Below, one piece after another: positions 45,447 to 55,095 of a DNA stretch of 64,000 nucleotides. Source of the DNA: Aphanothece hegewaldii CCALA 016 (GTDB lineage Bacteria; Cyanobacteriota; Cyanobacteriia; Cyanobacteriales; Microcystaceae). Positions within the stretch are counted from its first letter, which is position 1. Each line of letters begins with the position of its first letter. The stretch covers positions 18,371-82,370 of the forward strand of contig NZ_PXOH01000022.1 of assembly GCF_003007785.1 (NCBI RefSeq). Reading direction: 5' to 3'. The translations under genes were made by a program, and so were the position numbers. The notes under the pieces were generated by a model. The model searched no databases, was not told where the DNA came from, and saw only the letters and a list, made by a program, of their open reading frames with translations.

Positions 45447-48008
45447 ATGACTCAAACAGCCCCTATTTCCAGTAAAACAGCAGTTACACTCATAGCCCCC
45501 TTATCTGGCTATATTTATCCGATATATCAAGTACCTGATCCCGTTTTTGCTCAAAAAATGGTCGGCGATGGTATATCGATCGATCCTGTTAGTCAAAGTT
45601 TACTTGCGCCTTGTGATGGTGAGGTGATTCAACTCCATCCCTCACACCATGCTGTCACCATCAGAAACCCAGAAGGTTTAGAAATTTTGATGCACATCGG
45701 TTTAGATACCGTAAAACTGCGAGGTGAAGGCTTTAACCCAAAAGTGAAAGAGGGCGATCGCGTCAAAAAAGGCGATATACTGATCGAATTTGATGCAGAT
45801 TATCTTGTATTGAATGCCAAAAGTCTGATCACAGTTATTGTGATTGCTAATAGCGATCAAGTCGCTCGATTTTTGCCCCGTAGTGGTAGTGTAACTGCGG
45901 GACGTGATGCCATTCTCGAACTCAATTTAGGAGATGTGCAAGCCGAAACCAGTAACGGGAAAGGAATTACAGTCACATCCGATCCGATCATCATCCTTAA
46001 CCCAACAGGACTACACGCCCGTCCATCGGCGGTTTTGGTCAATTTTGCCAAAAAATATAAATCTAAAGTCACCCTTAAAATGGGAGATAAAGAAGTTAAT
46101 GCCCGTAGTGTTACTGGTTTGATGGGTTTGCAAGTGGGCAATGGTGCAACGGTTCATCTTGTAGCAGAAGGAGAAGACGCAGAACTCGCAGTTAAAGAAC
46201 TGACTGAGGCTATTCGTTCGGGGTTAGGCGAGGAAGTCTCGGCCCCAGCACCTGCTAGTATTGTGCAATCTCCTTTATCTGCCCCTGCCACTCCGCCACC
46301 CTATCCCCGTTCAGAAAATCCTAATATTGTTTTAGGGGCTTCTGCTTCTCCTGGAGTTGGTGTTGGTTATATTTATGTCGTCAGACAACAGGAAATTAAA
46401 GTCACTGAAAAAGGCGGAAACCCTAACGAAGAACGACGCAAACTAGAAAAAGCGATCAATCAAGCGACTCTAGAAATTGAAGCATTACGGGCTAAAGTTC
46501 ATGCCCAGGGTGATCCCAGTAAGGCGGCGATCTTTGCAGCACACCAAGAATTACTAGAAGATCCTGAATTGATCGATGTTTCGACCAGTGCGATCGATAA
46601 AGGCAAAAGTGCGGCTTATGCGTGGCAACAAGCTTTTACAAATCAAGCGACAATCTTATCACAACTGGATAATCAATTATTAGCAGAGCGGGCTAATGAT
46701 TTACGGGATGTGGGAACTCGTGTTTTACGCATCTTAACAGGTGTGGTGGAAGCCGAGACAAGCTATCCCGATAATGCGATCTTAGTAGCTGAAGATTTAA
46801 CGCCTTCGGATATGGCTAATTTGGATCGTACCAAAGTCAAAGGTTTTTGTACTGTAGGAGGTGGGGCGACTTCTCACGTTTCGATCATGGCGCGTTCGAT
46901 GGGCATACCTGCGATCGCGGGTACTGAACCAAGAGTCTTAGATTTAGCCGATGGCACACCTGTTATTTTAGATGGAACCAAAGGCAAACTCAAACTGAAC
47001 CCCGCATCCGAAGAAATGGAACGGGTAACAAATCTTCAACGCAGAATAGCTGCCAAACGCGAAGAAGATCTAACCCACACGATGGAATACGCCCTTACCC
47101 AAGATGGCAAACGCATCGAAGTTGTGGCTAATATTGGCAGTCAAAAAGATGCTGAAGAAGCGGTTAAACTTGGTGCTGAAGGGGTTGGGTTGCTACGAAC
47201 GGAGTTTATCTTTATGGAACGAGTTAAAGCACCTACTGAAGACGAACAAACCGCCATTTATTCAGGCATTGCTAAGGTTTTGGGGCCAGAACGTCCTTTA
47301 ATTATTCGTACTCTTGATGTTGGGGGTGATAAACCTATTTCTTATATGCCCATTCCCAAGGAAGAAAACCCCTATTTAGGCGAACGCGGTGTCCGAATTG
47401 GTTTTGATCGTCCCGAAATCCTCCGCACTCAAATTCGAGCCATTTTACGCGCTTCTGAAGTCGGTAAAGTCTGGGTTATGTTTCCGATGATTGGACGTTT
47501 AGAAGAAATTCACATGGTCAAAAATATGATCGAAGAAGAACGCCAAAACTTAGGTGTAGCCCCCATTAAAACAGGAATTATGGTGGAAATTCCTGCCGCC
47601 GCAGTGATGGCGGATCTCTATGCCAAAGAAGTTGATTTCTTCTCTGTTGGTACAAACGACCTAACTCAATATACTCTAGCAATGGATCGCGGACACCCGA
47701 AACTCGCGCCTTATGTCGATGGTTTGCATCCAGCGATTTTAAGACTCATTGCTCAAACCGTCAAAGGTGCCGATAAACACGGTAAATGGGTTGGTGTGTG
47801 TGGTGGCATTGGTAGCGATCCTCAAGCCATTCCGATCCTAATTGGTATGGGAGTTAAAGAGTTAAGCGTCAGTATTAATAGTATTCCCACGATTAAGGCT
47901 CAGATTCGCACCCTCAATACTGCTGACTGTCAGAAAATGGCTGAACTTGCCCTAAGCGCCGAAACAGGTGCCGAAGTGCGCGAAGTGTCACCGTTACCTG
48001 AAATTTAG
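45447..48008 (+). CDS. PTS multiphosphoryl transfer protein (EIIA-Glc, HPr, EI fusion)
   Basis: This cytosolic 853-residue fusion carries phosphate from PEP toward the sugar permease. Domain 1 (about 1-160) is EIIA of the glucose family with His83 in ILMHIGLDTVKLRGEGF. Domain 2 (about 178-265) is HPr with His190 in PTGLHARPSAVL. Domain 3 (about 290-850) is enzyme I with His477 in GGGATSHVSIMARSMGIPAI and the catalytic Cys in VGVCGGIGSD. The order EIIA-HPr-EI matches proteobacterial NagF-type fusions. It is followed after 42 bp by EIICB. Such a system is rare in cyanobacteria, so horizontal gain is likely, though base composition shows no stark break. Confidence 0.93.
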   Translation: MTQTAPISSKTAVTLIAPLSGYIYPIYQVPDPVFAQKMVGDGISIDPVSQSLLAPCDGEVIQLHPSHHAVTIRNPEGLEILMHIGLDTVKLRGEGFNPKVKEGDRVKKGDILIEFDADYLVLNAKSLITVIVIANSDQVARFLPRSGSVTAGRDAILELNLGDVQAETSNGKGITVTSDPIIILNPTGLHARPSAVLVNFAKKYKSKVTLKMGDKEVNARSVTGLMGLQVGNGATVHLVAEGEDAELAVKELTEAIRSGLGEEVSAPAPASIVQSPLSAPATPPPYPRSENPNIVLGASASPGVGVGYIYVVRQQEIKVTEKGGNPNEERRKLEKAINQATLEIEALRAKVHAQGDPSKAAIFAAHQELLEDPELIDVSTSAIDKGKSAAYAWQQAFTNQATILSQLDNQLLAERANDLRDVGTRVLRILTGVVEAETSYPDNAILVAEDLTPSDMANLDRTKVKGFCTVGGGATSHVSIMARSMGIPAIAGTEPRVLDLADGTPVILDGTKGKLKLNPASEEMERVTNLQRRIAAKREEDLTHTMEYALTQDGKRIEVVANIGSQKDAEEAVKLGAEGVGLLRTEFIFMERVKAPTEDEQTAIYSGIAKVLGPERPLIIRTLDVGGDKPISYMPIPKEENPYLGERGVRIGFDRPEILRTQIRAILRASEVGKVWVMFPMIGRLEEIHMVKNMIEEERQNLGVAPIKTGIMVEIPAAAVMADLYAKEVDFFSVGTNDLTQYTLAMDRGHPKLAPYVDGLHPAILRLIAQTVKGADKHGKWVGVCGGIGSDPQAIPILIGMGVKELSVSINSIPTIKAQIRTLNTADCQKMAELALSAETGAEVREVSPLPEI

Positions 48009-48050
48009 TATTTGTATTCATTGATACAACATTAAAACAAATTATCTGCT

Positions 48051-49895
48051 ATGTATAAGAACGCTTTTGCACTGCTTCAAAAGATGGGTAAAGCCTTGAT
48101 GCTTCCCGTCTCCGTCTTGCCGATCGCAGGTTTACTCCTCGGACTCGGTAGCGCAAGACTGATCGAACTACAACAAATCAAAGATGGTGTCATTAATAGC
48201 CCCAGATTTTGGTTTATTCCCGAACAATTAGCCCAGATTATGAGAGCGTCGGGGGATGCTGTATTCGCTAACCTACCGATTATTTTTGCCATTGCGGTAG
48301 CCATTGGTTACACCAATAATGACGGGGTATCGGCAGTAGCTGCGATCGTTGGATTTGCCATTTTTCTCGCGTCGATGGGAATGGCAGCCGTTCACCTCTT
48401 TGGGGCTGATCCAGAAACCCTCAAACCCGTACTAGGTATACCAACCCTTGATACTGGGGTATTCGGTGGCTTAATTGTTGGTTGCTTGGCTGCTTATATG
48501 TTTATCAAGTTTTTCCGCCTTCAACTACCACAATATCTCGGCTTTTTTGCAGGTAAGCGTTCCGTTCCAATTTTGACGGGTTTAGCCTGTATTTTACTAG
48601 GGATTGCCATGTCAGTAATTTGGCCACCTGTAGGCAATGCAATTAATACCGCAGCAAACGCAGCAGCCGAAGGGGGAAACATTCCGCTTACTGGTTTTAT
48701 CTATGGTGTTGTAGAACGATTACTTCTACCATTTGGTTTACATCATATTTGGAATGTACCCTTTTTCTTCCAAATTGGCTCATTTACTAATCCAGTAACG
48801 GGAGAAGTTGTCAGAGGTGATATCGCCCGCTTTTTCGCTGGAGACAAAACCGCAGGTATCTTAGGGGGTGCGTATTGGTTTAAAATGTTTGGCTTACCCG
48901 CAGCAGCGATCGCTATGTGGCATTCAGCTAAACCCAAAAACCGTAAACTAACTGGCGGGATCATGCTATCGGCTGCTTTTACCGCTTTTCTAACTGGAAT
49001 TACTGAACCGATCGAATTCTCATTTATGTTCGTTGCACCTGCGTTGTATGGGATACACGCACTGATGGCGGGTTGTGGCAACTGGTTATTTACCACCCTC
49101 GGCGGACGCATGGGCTTTACCTTCTCCCAAGGTGGTATTGACTTTTTACTGTTTAATGGCTTAGGGACAAAAAGTTGGTTAGTCCTAGCAGGTGCGCCGT
49201 TTTTTGCAGCATTGTATTACTTTACTTTCAAATTTGCGATTAAATACTTTGACTTCAAAACCCCAGGGCGAGAAGATGAAGATACAGCCGCAGCAGGTGT
49301 AGAAGAAGGCGACTACGGAATGGCAAAAGCGTTGGTTAGAGCGTTTGGCGGTCGTCATAATATCGCTAGTATCGATGCTTGTATCACTCGTCTACGGATG
49401 ACGGTTAATGATATGAGTAAAGTTAATGTCGATCGTCTTAAAGCACTTGGCGCATCGGGTGTATTACAAGTCGGAAACAGCGCACAAGCGATCTTTGGCC
49501 CCCGTTCGGAAAACCTTAAAACCGATATGGTCGAATATCTTAAAGTAGCAGGGCCCGAAGCTGATGTCGCCGACCTACCCACGACACCCACCGCAACCGC
49601 CGAAGTTGCAGCCACAGAGATCGAAGCAAAACCCCTAAAAGCAGAAGAATTAGCTCATGTTAGCGAAATGATTAACGCCCTAGGTGGTAAAAATAATATT
49701 CGTAAAGTTGATTCGGCCGCCATCACCCGTTTACGCTTAGAAGTAGCGGATCAAGAATTAGTCGATGAGAATGCCCTACGAACTGCTGGAATAAAAGGAA
49801 TTATGCCTTTATCTGATTCGGTTATTCATCTATTAATAGGATTAAATGCCGAACAATACGAAAAAGAAATGAAAACGCAGTTAGCACGTATTTAA
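48051..49895 (+). CDS. ptsG: PTS glucose-type EIICB permease with second EIIB-like domain
   Basis: This is a membrane permease that imports and phosphorylates glucose or a related sugar. Residues 1-400 are EIIC with [33 protein letters not shown] helices and [11 protein letters not shown], closely resembling proteobacterial PtsG. An EIIB domain follows with phospho-Cys444 in [14 protein letters not shown] second EIIB-like domain (about 530-612) keeps the fold ([13 protein letters not shown]) but has Ala557 where Cys should be. Glucose is my first choice from PtsG-like residues; N-acetylglucosamine is possible. No sugar-specific regulator or metabolic gene follows. Confidence 0.9.
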   Translation: MYKNAFALLQKMGKALMLPVSVLPIAGLLLGLGSARLIELQQIKDGVINSPRFWFIPEQLAQIMRASGDAVFANLPIIFAIAVAIGYTNNDGVSAVAAIVGFAIFLASMGMAAVHLFGADPETLKPVLGIPTLDTGVFGGLIVGCLAAYMFIKFFRLQLPQYLGFFAGKRSVPILTGLACILLGIAMSVIWPPVGNAINTAANAAAEGGNIPLTGFIYGVVERLLLPFGLHHIWNVPFFFQIGSFTNPVTGEVVRGDIARFFAGDKTAGILGGAYWFKMFGLPAAAIAMWHSAKPKNRKLTGGIMLSAAFTAFLTGITEPIEFSFMFVAPALYGIHALMAGCGNWLFTTLGGRMGFTFSQGGIDFLLFNGLGTKSWLVLAGAPFFAALYYFTFKFAIKYFDFKTPGREDEDTAAAGVEEGDYGMAKALVRAFGGRHNIASIDACITRLRMTVNDMSKVNVDRLKALGASGVLQVGNSAQAIFGPRSENLKTDMVEYLKVAGPEADVADLPTTPTATAEVAATEIEAKPLKAEELAHVSEMINALGGKNNIRKVDSAAITRLRLEVADQELVDENALRTAGIKGIMPLSDSVIHLLIGLNAEQYEKEMKTQLARI

Positions 49896-49939
49896 TTTTG
49901 TTAACTTTTCTTTCTGTTCCTCTCTAATCTATAAAAAGT

Positions 49940-50032
49940 ATTCCTTATAGTTCCCTCTCAACAAATAAACAAATTCCTCATAGTTCCCTCTCCTACGAGG
50001 AGGGGGTTAGGGGGCGGTAGGAGAGGTTTTTT
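49940..50032. terminator. Repeat and terminator-like hairpin after the PTS genes
   Basis: Two near-identical 20-mers (ATTCC[T/C]ATAGTTCCCTCTC type at 49940-49959 and 49973-49992) precede a hairpin. CCTCTCCTAC (49987-49996) pairs perfectly with GTAGGAGAGG (50017-50026) and is followed by TTTTTT. The G-rich loop GAGGAGGGGGTTAGGGGG is a common cyanobacterial dispersed-repeat type. It probably ends the PTS transcript. Confidence 0.65.
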
Positions 50033-50255
50033 ATTAATTCTGTTACTTTTATTCAATTATCTTTACAGGTTATCTTTAAAGAAATTAACTTGTATTTATT
50101 AAAGATATTTCTTACAATACTAATTAAAGACGGATGACATTTAGAAAGTCTGAAGTAATTGTTAGTAATTTAAAAGATTTCTGAATGACAGAGTTTTGGG
50201 CAATGATCAAACAATAAGTTGATAAATCGTCTAAAAATTTAGGGAGATTAAAACA
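50033..50255. other. AT-rich spacer with no recognised feature
   Basis: This spacer between the PTS terminator and the small membrane protein presumably holds the latter's promoter. I see no other structure. Confidence 0.35.
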
Positions 50256-50408
50256 ATGAAACCGATGATTTGGCATCCTGAACCCAAAGATCAAAAAGTA
50301 AATCAGTATCTAGACAACATGAACAAAGAACCCTGGTTTGCTATTTATGCAGGGATCATTCTATCTGTCAGTTTGTTTACCTTTTTGGTTTTATTAGGGG
50401 TTTTTTAA
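50256..50408 (+). CDS. Small single-pass membrane protein (50 aa)
   Basis: This short gene encodes 50 residues starting MKPMIWHPEPKDQKVNQYLD, followed by a single hydrophobic helix to the C-terminus (FAIYAGIILSVSLFTFLVLL). ATG 50256 is preceded by AGGGAGATT at a suitable distance. The topology, a soluble N-terminus and C-terminal helix, is typical of small subunits of photosynthetic or NDH complexes, but I do not recognise the family. The clear ribosome site and the hydrophobic pattern are the evidence that it is real. Confidence 0.6.
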   Translation: MKPMIWHPEPKDQKVNQYLDNMNKEPWFAIYAGIILSVSLFTFLVLLGVF

Positions 50409-50494
50409 ACAATAAATTAGTTCACGATAAATTCTGTAAGCTGAGTGGCATTCCATCGTGTTAAGGTAGCCATATCACATAGATTTTATTTATT

Positions 50495-50749
50495 ATGGCT
50501 CTTTTCCCCAATGATTCTAACGGCGACTCAGCCTCAAATTTTCCCCAGAAAACACCCGAAGATTTTGGGATAGAAACAGCTAGAACAAAAGCTGTTAAAA
50601 GACAAGCCCTAAATGTGTTTGCTATTCTTGTTGCGATCGGGCTAGTTTTAGGGGCGATCATGTCGATAGGAGTCGTTAAGCTGATTAATAAGCTAGGATT
50701 GACCGAAAAGCCTGATCGGAATGCCCCTATTGAGCTATTTCGCAAATAA
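50495..50749 (+). CDS. Small one-helix membrane protein (84 aa)
   Basis: The 84-residue product has an N-terminal soluble segment (FPNDSNGDSASNFPQKTPED), one membrane helix (ALNVFAILVAIGLVLGAIMS) and a basic end. I do not recognise the family. It lies 86 bp after the 50-residue membrane protein on the same strand and converges on lepA with a gap of 11 bp. A lone conserved cyanobacterial membrane protein is the most cautious description. Confidence 0.6.
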   Translation: MALFPNDSNGDSASNFPQKTPEDFGIETARTKAVKRQALNVFAILVAIGLVLGAIMSIGVVKLINKLGLTEKPDRNAPIELFRK

Positions 50750-50760
50750 TAGCCAGTTTT

Positions 50761-52572
50761 TTACTGATTATCTAATCTTAAAACCGCCATAAATGCTTCT
50801 TGAGGAACATCGACCGTTCCTATTGCTTTCATGCGTTTTTTACCTTTTGCTTGCTTATCGAGTAGTTTTTTCTTGCGGCTAATATCTCCACCGTAACACT
50901 TCGCTAATACATCTTTGCGTAATGCGGGGATATGTTCACTGGCAATAATTTTAGATCCGATCGCTGCTTGAATAGGAATCTTAAACTGATGACGAGGGAT
51001 CAATTCTTTTAGCTTTTCCGTAAGACCCCGACCCACATTATAAGCTTTATCTCGATGTACAATCATGGCTAAAGCATCAACTGGATCACCATTTACCAAA
51101 ATATCTAGCTTAACTAAAGGATTTTCCCGATAGCCAAGTAGTTGATATTCCATGCTTGCATAACCTCTTGATCGAGATTTTAGCTGATCAAAAAAGTCGG
51201 TGACGATTTCTGCTAACGGAATTTCATAAATCAAAGTAGTACGCGTTTGGGTAAAAAAGCGCATATCCTTAAAAATACCCCGCCTATTTTGACACAATTC
51301 CATTAAAGTACCGACATAAGTTTCAGGGGTAATAATTTCGACTTTTACATACGGTTCTTCCAGTTTTAGACGATGTTGTGGGGGAGGAAGTTGACTAGGG
51401 TTATCGATTTCCTCGACGGTTTCATCCATTGAAGTAACGCGATAGACTACAGATGGAGCAGTTGTAATCAGATCAAGATCGTACTCTCTTTCTAAACGTT
51501 CTTGGACAATTTCCATATGCAGCAGTCCCAAAAACCCACATCGAAAACCAAAACCCATTGCTGAAGAGGTTTCAGGTTCAAAAGATAAAGCCGCATCATT
51601 TAAACTAAGTTTATCCAAAGCTTCTCGTAAATCACCATATTGATCCGCATCAGTGGGAAATAAACCACAGAAAACCATCGGTTTAGCTTCCGTATAACCG
51701 GGTAAAGGTTCAGCCGCCGGTTTAGTCGCTAAAGTAATCGTATCGCCAACCCTAGCATCAGCAACCGCTTTAATGGCTGCGGCAAAATAACCAACTTCTC
51801 CCGCGTGGAGTTCATCAATTTGAATTTGATGGGGAGAAAGTATACCAAGTTCATCGATTTGGTATTCTTTCCCAGATGCCATCAGACGAACTTTATCGCC
51901 CTTTTTGACGGTTCCATCCATAACGCGAAAATAGACGATCACACCGCGATAAGCATCATAATAACTATCAAAAATCAAAGCCCGTAGAGGTTCGTTTACT
52001 GTATCTCGTGGGGGGGGTACTTGGTGTACGATCGCTTCGAGAATGTCATCAATTCCTAACCCGGCTTTTGCTGAAGCCCTAATAACGTTACTACAATCTA
52101 ATCCAATAATTTCTTCTATTTCGTGGGCAACTCGTTCTGGTTCCGCACTAGGCAAGTCGATTTTATTTAAAATGGGAATAATTTCAAGATTATTTTCTAA
52201 GGCTAGGTAGACATTAGCCAGAGTTTGCGCTTCTACCCCTTGGGAAGCATCAACGACTAATAACGCACCTTCACATGCAGCGAGTGAACGGGATACCTCA
52301 TAGGTAAAATCAACGTGTCCTGGGGTATCAATTAAGTTAATCACATAATGTTGACCATCTTTAGCCGTATAGTTCATTCTAGCGGCTTGAAGCTTAATCG
52401 TAATGCCTCGTTCCCGTTCGAGATCCATATTGTCGAGAAATTGTTCTTTCATTTCCCGTTGTTCGACGGTTCCTGTTAGTTGCAACATACGATCGGCTAA
52501 AGTAGATTTGCCATGATCAATGTGGGCAATAATTGAAAAGTTACGAATGCGAGAAACAGGAACATCAGTCAT
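50761..52572 (-). CDS. lepA: Elongation factor 4 (LepA)
   Basis: LepA is a ribosome-associated GTPase affecting translocation and assembly. The 603-residue protein has G1 [16 protein letters not shown]3 DTPGHVDF, G4 NKIDLP and the LepA-specific C-terminal domain ending [17 protein letters not shown] use ATG 52572 ([12 protein letters not shown]); the frame to 52599 adds non-conserved residues. It is transcribed alone. Confidence 0.97.
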   Translation of the reverse strand: MTDVPVSRIRNFSIIAHIDHGKSTLADRMLQLTGTVEQREMKEQFLDNMDLERERGITIKLQAARMNYTAKDGQHYVINLIDTPGHVDFTYEVSRSLAACEGALLVVDASQGVEAQTLANVYLALENNLEIIPILNKIDLPSAEPERVAHEIEEIIGLDCSNVIRASAKAGLGIDDILEAIVHQVPPPRDTVNEPLRALIFDSYYDAYRGVIVYFRVMDGTVKKGDKVRLMASGKEYQIDELGILSPHQIQIDELHAGEVGYFAAAIKAVADARVGDTITLATKPAAEPLPGYTEAKPMVFCGLFPTDADQYGDLREALDKLSLNDAALSFEPETSSAMGFGFRCGFLGLLHMEIVQERLEREYDLDLITTAPSVVYRVTSMDETVEEIDNPSQLPPPQHRLKLEEPYVKVEIITPETYVGTLMELCQNRRGIFKDMRFFTQTRTTLIYEIPLAEIVTDFFDQLKSRSRGYASMEYQLLGYRENPLVKLDILVNGDPVDALAMIVHRDKAYNVGRGLTEKLKELIPRHQFKIPIQAAIGSKIIASEHIPALRKDVLAKCYGGDISRKKKLLDKQAKGKKRMKAIGTVDVPQEAFMAVLRLDNQ

Positions 52573-52816
52573 ATATCCTTTGGGGGTTGCAAAAATCAAG
52601 ATTCCTTAATCTATTGTAAAGTTCTTTGTCAAATCTTGGTACAATCATCGTTGGTACAGCTTTCATCTACTGTTGAAAGTTGAGTTAGAATGCGTAAACG
52701 CCAATTATTTTTTATCATTAGGCATAATTTTCATGTCATAAAAGATGGTTCAAGGAGCCCAATGATTACAATAGAGGAGGAAGAACCAGCATTCTTAGGA
52801 ACCAAACATTAAGTCT

Positions 52817-53047
52817 ATGAGCGAAAATGTCATGCCTACTCAACGCACAACCGATAAAGTCGAGATTTCTATTCATCTTGACTCAGACGTTTTAGAACAA
52901 ATCAAGCATCTCACGAATGATCCTAGTCGAGTCATCGAAACAGCGATTAAACAATGGTTAAGAGGGGAAAAAGATCAAGATGATGATCTGACTCGTACTT
53001 TTAAACGTAATCCACCTGTACCACCTAAAGGCGAATGGAATGATTAA
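52817..53047 (+). CDS. Small ribbon-helix-helix/antitoxin-like protein
   Basis: The 76-residue acidic product has KVEISIHLDSDVLEQIKHLT and then SRVIETAIKQWL, consistent with a ribbon-helix-helix DNA-binding antitoxin. The tail is charged (KDQDDDLTRTFKRNPPVPPK). No toxin frame follows; the next gene is a histidine kinase. It could be a solitary regulator. Confidence 0.55.
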   Translation: MSENVMPTQRTTDKVEISIHLDSDVLEQIKHLTNDPSRVIETAIKQWLRGEKDQDDDLTRTFKRNPPVPPKGEWND

Positions 53048-53215
53048 TTAATTTTGGAATGCTCAGATCAGCCCAGCCCACAATTAGTGTAATCCAAAAC
53101 ACTTAACTCAGATCAGTCCATTTTATTTTTCTTTTATAAAGGTAGCGAAATTTTTCGGATAGTTTGGGAATCCTAGGTCTACATGATGCTTTTGTGTTGA
53201 AGGCTGTTGATTCCT

Positions 53216-54907
53216 ATGTATGATGCCGTTAAGTCTTTGGTTGAACCCCTTGCTTGTTCTAATACGATCTTCTCAGAAGAGAATTTAACCGATTCTTCGA
53301 TGTCAATTTCTTCAGCATTTGGGGCAGAATTGCTATTTGTACAGGATCAAACAGGGCGTTATCTCAATTTTTATTGGTCTGATGCCCCTATCTATCAATT
53401 AGATTATAAATCCCTCAATGGTAAATTATCCGAGTGCGCTTTTAGTCCCATTGATTTTCAGTCTTATTATGAGCGACTGCAACGAGTTTTAGAACGACGT
53501 ATCCCAGAACAATATCGCTGTTGGTTTGAATACAAAGAACAACGTTTTGCTTTTGAATTAGTCATGAGTCCCATTTTAGTTAAAAATAACGCACCTCAGA
53601 CGGTTTTGGTGATGGGACATTCGTTAGAGCCAAAAGATTTTTCTTTTTTTAACCCCGACTCTTGTCAGCAGCTTTTGACTTCTATTTCCCGTCAAATTCG
53701 CCGTACTCTGGATCTTGACACAATTTGGCAACAAACAGTAGATAGTATCGGAAAAGCGTTACAAGTCGATCGCTGTTTGATGGTTGCTTATGATTCAGCA
53801 AAAGATCAATTATCATTAAAAGCCGAATATTGTCAATCTTCAATTTCTTCTATTTTAGATATTAGTTTAGATTTACATTCAGAATTTTACTGGAAACAAG
53901 CTTTACAAGAGCGATCGGTAATTATTGAACACATTAAACCTGAGCATTTACAAGCTTATTCCGTTTTGGTTGTTTCGACTTTTCATCAACAACAATGTAA
54001 TGGTTTAATTTGTTTACAACAGTGCGATCATCGTCGGATTTGGAGTCAAACAGAAATCGATTTTATTCAAGAATTAGCCGAGCAAGTTGGCACAGCGATC
54101 GCTCATGCTACACTATACAAAGAACTCGAACAAGCCACACTCGCCGCCCAAGAAGCATCACGTCTTAAAACTGAATTTCTCACCAGTACAACCCATGAAT
54201 TACGCACACCTTTAAACGGAATTATTGGCTTTTTAAAGTTGCTCTTAGATGGCATGACAGATAGTATAGAAGAACAACGAGAATTTATTGAAAAATCTTA
54301 CAAATCTGCTTTATATTTATTAAACTTAATTAATGATATTTTAGATTTAGCTAAAATTGAAGCAGGCAAAATGGATTTAGAATTAATGCCTGTTGAAATT
54401 GATGGATTATTGCAAACTGTTGATACTTTGACCCGTCATCAAGCCCTCAGTAAAAAACTTAGTTTTCAGATCAAAAAACCTCAAACTTTAACGCCTATTA
54501 TTGTTCATGGAAATTATCAAAAATTATTACAAGTTCTTTTAAATTTAGTAGGAAATGCAATTAAATTTACCAATGAAGGAGGAATATCTCTAAGTTTAGA
54601 AATAGTCAAGAAAAAAACAATTTGGCAAAATCAAGAGTTTCCAGGAATCGTAAAAATTAGTGTAGTAGATACAGGAATTGGTGTATCTTTAGAAAAACAA
54701 GCTAAATTATTTGAAAAATTTGTCCAAGTCGATGGCTCACGCACCAAAGCCTATGGAGGAACAGGATTAGGGTTAGCTATTTCCCAAAAGCTAGTTCAAG
54801 CAATGGGCGGAAAAGTAGAATTTTATAGTATGGGAGAAAGTTTAGGCTCTACGGTTACTTTTACAGTTCCATTAAGTCATGTTCCTATTATTAAAATGTC
54901 GAGTTAG
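53216..54907 (+). CDS. Hybrid-free sensor histidine kinase with PAS-like and GAF domains
   Basis: This is a 563-residue soluble kinase. An N-terminal PAS-like sensor (about 30-135; LLFVQDQTGRYLNFYWSDAP) is followed by a GAF domain (about 150-305). The HisKA domain has the phospho-acceptor His327 in TTHELRTPLNGIIGF, and the ATPase has N box LLNLVGNAIKFT, G1 VVDTGIGVSLE and G2 YGGTGLGLAISQ. There is no receiver domain, so it acts with a separate response regulator, and none is adjacent. The GAF lacks an obvious bilin-binding Cys motif. I start at ATG 53216 rather than TTG 53207. Confidence 0.88.
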   Translation: MYDAVKSLVEPLACSNTIFSEENLTDSSMSISSAFGAELLFVQDQTGRYLNFYWSDAPIYQLDYKSLNGKLSECAFSPIDFQSYYERLQRVLERRIPEQYRCWFEYKEQRFAFELVMSPILVKNNAPQTVLVMGHSLEPKDFSFFNPDSCQQLLTSISRQIRRTLDLDTIWQQTVDSIGKALQVDRCLMVAYDSAKDQLSLKAEYCQSSISSILDISLDLHSEFYWKQALQERSVIIEHIKPEHLQAYSVLVVSTFHQQQCNGLICLQQCDHRRIWSQTEIDFIQELAEQVGTAIAHATLYKELEQATLAAQEASRLKTEFLTSTTHELRTPLNGIIGFLKLLLDGMTDSIEEQREFIEKSYKSALYLLNLINDILDLAKIEAGKMDLELMPVEIDGLLQTVDTLTRHQALSKKLSFQIKKPQTLTPIIVHGNYQKLLQVLLNLVGNAIKFTNEGGISLSLEIVKKKTIWQNQEFPGIVKISVVDTGIGVSLEKQAKLFEKFVQVDGSRTKAYGGTGLGLAISQKLVQAMGGKVEFYSMGESLGSTVTFTVPLSHVPIIKMSS

Positions 54908-55095
54908 AAAATATTTTAGCTCATTTTAAATTTATAAAGAATCTTAATTCAATCCTTCTTAAATATTTCTCTATCGTGAGGTATAAGGAATAGATTAATC
55001 GAAAGAGAAATCATCAATGTACTCAGATACCCTCTCAAACTTGTTAAACTAACAGATATCAGCAATCGTCAATCTGAGCCGACAGCTATTTATTT

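Noticed and set aside
52762..52812. 16-codon frame MITIEEEEPAFLGTKH before the RHH gene
   Set aside because: Too short and without a family match; a ribosome-site-like run is inside it rather than before it.
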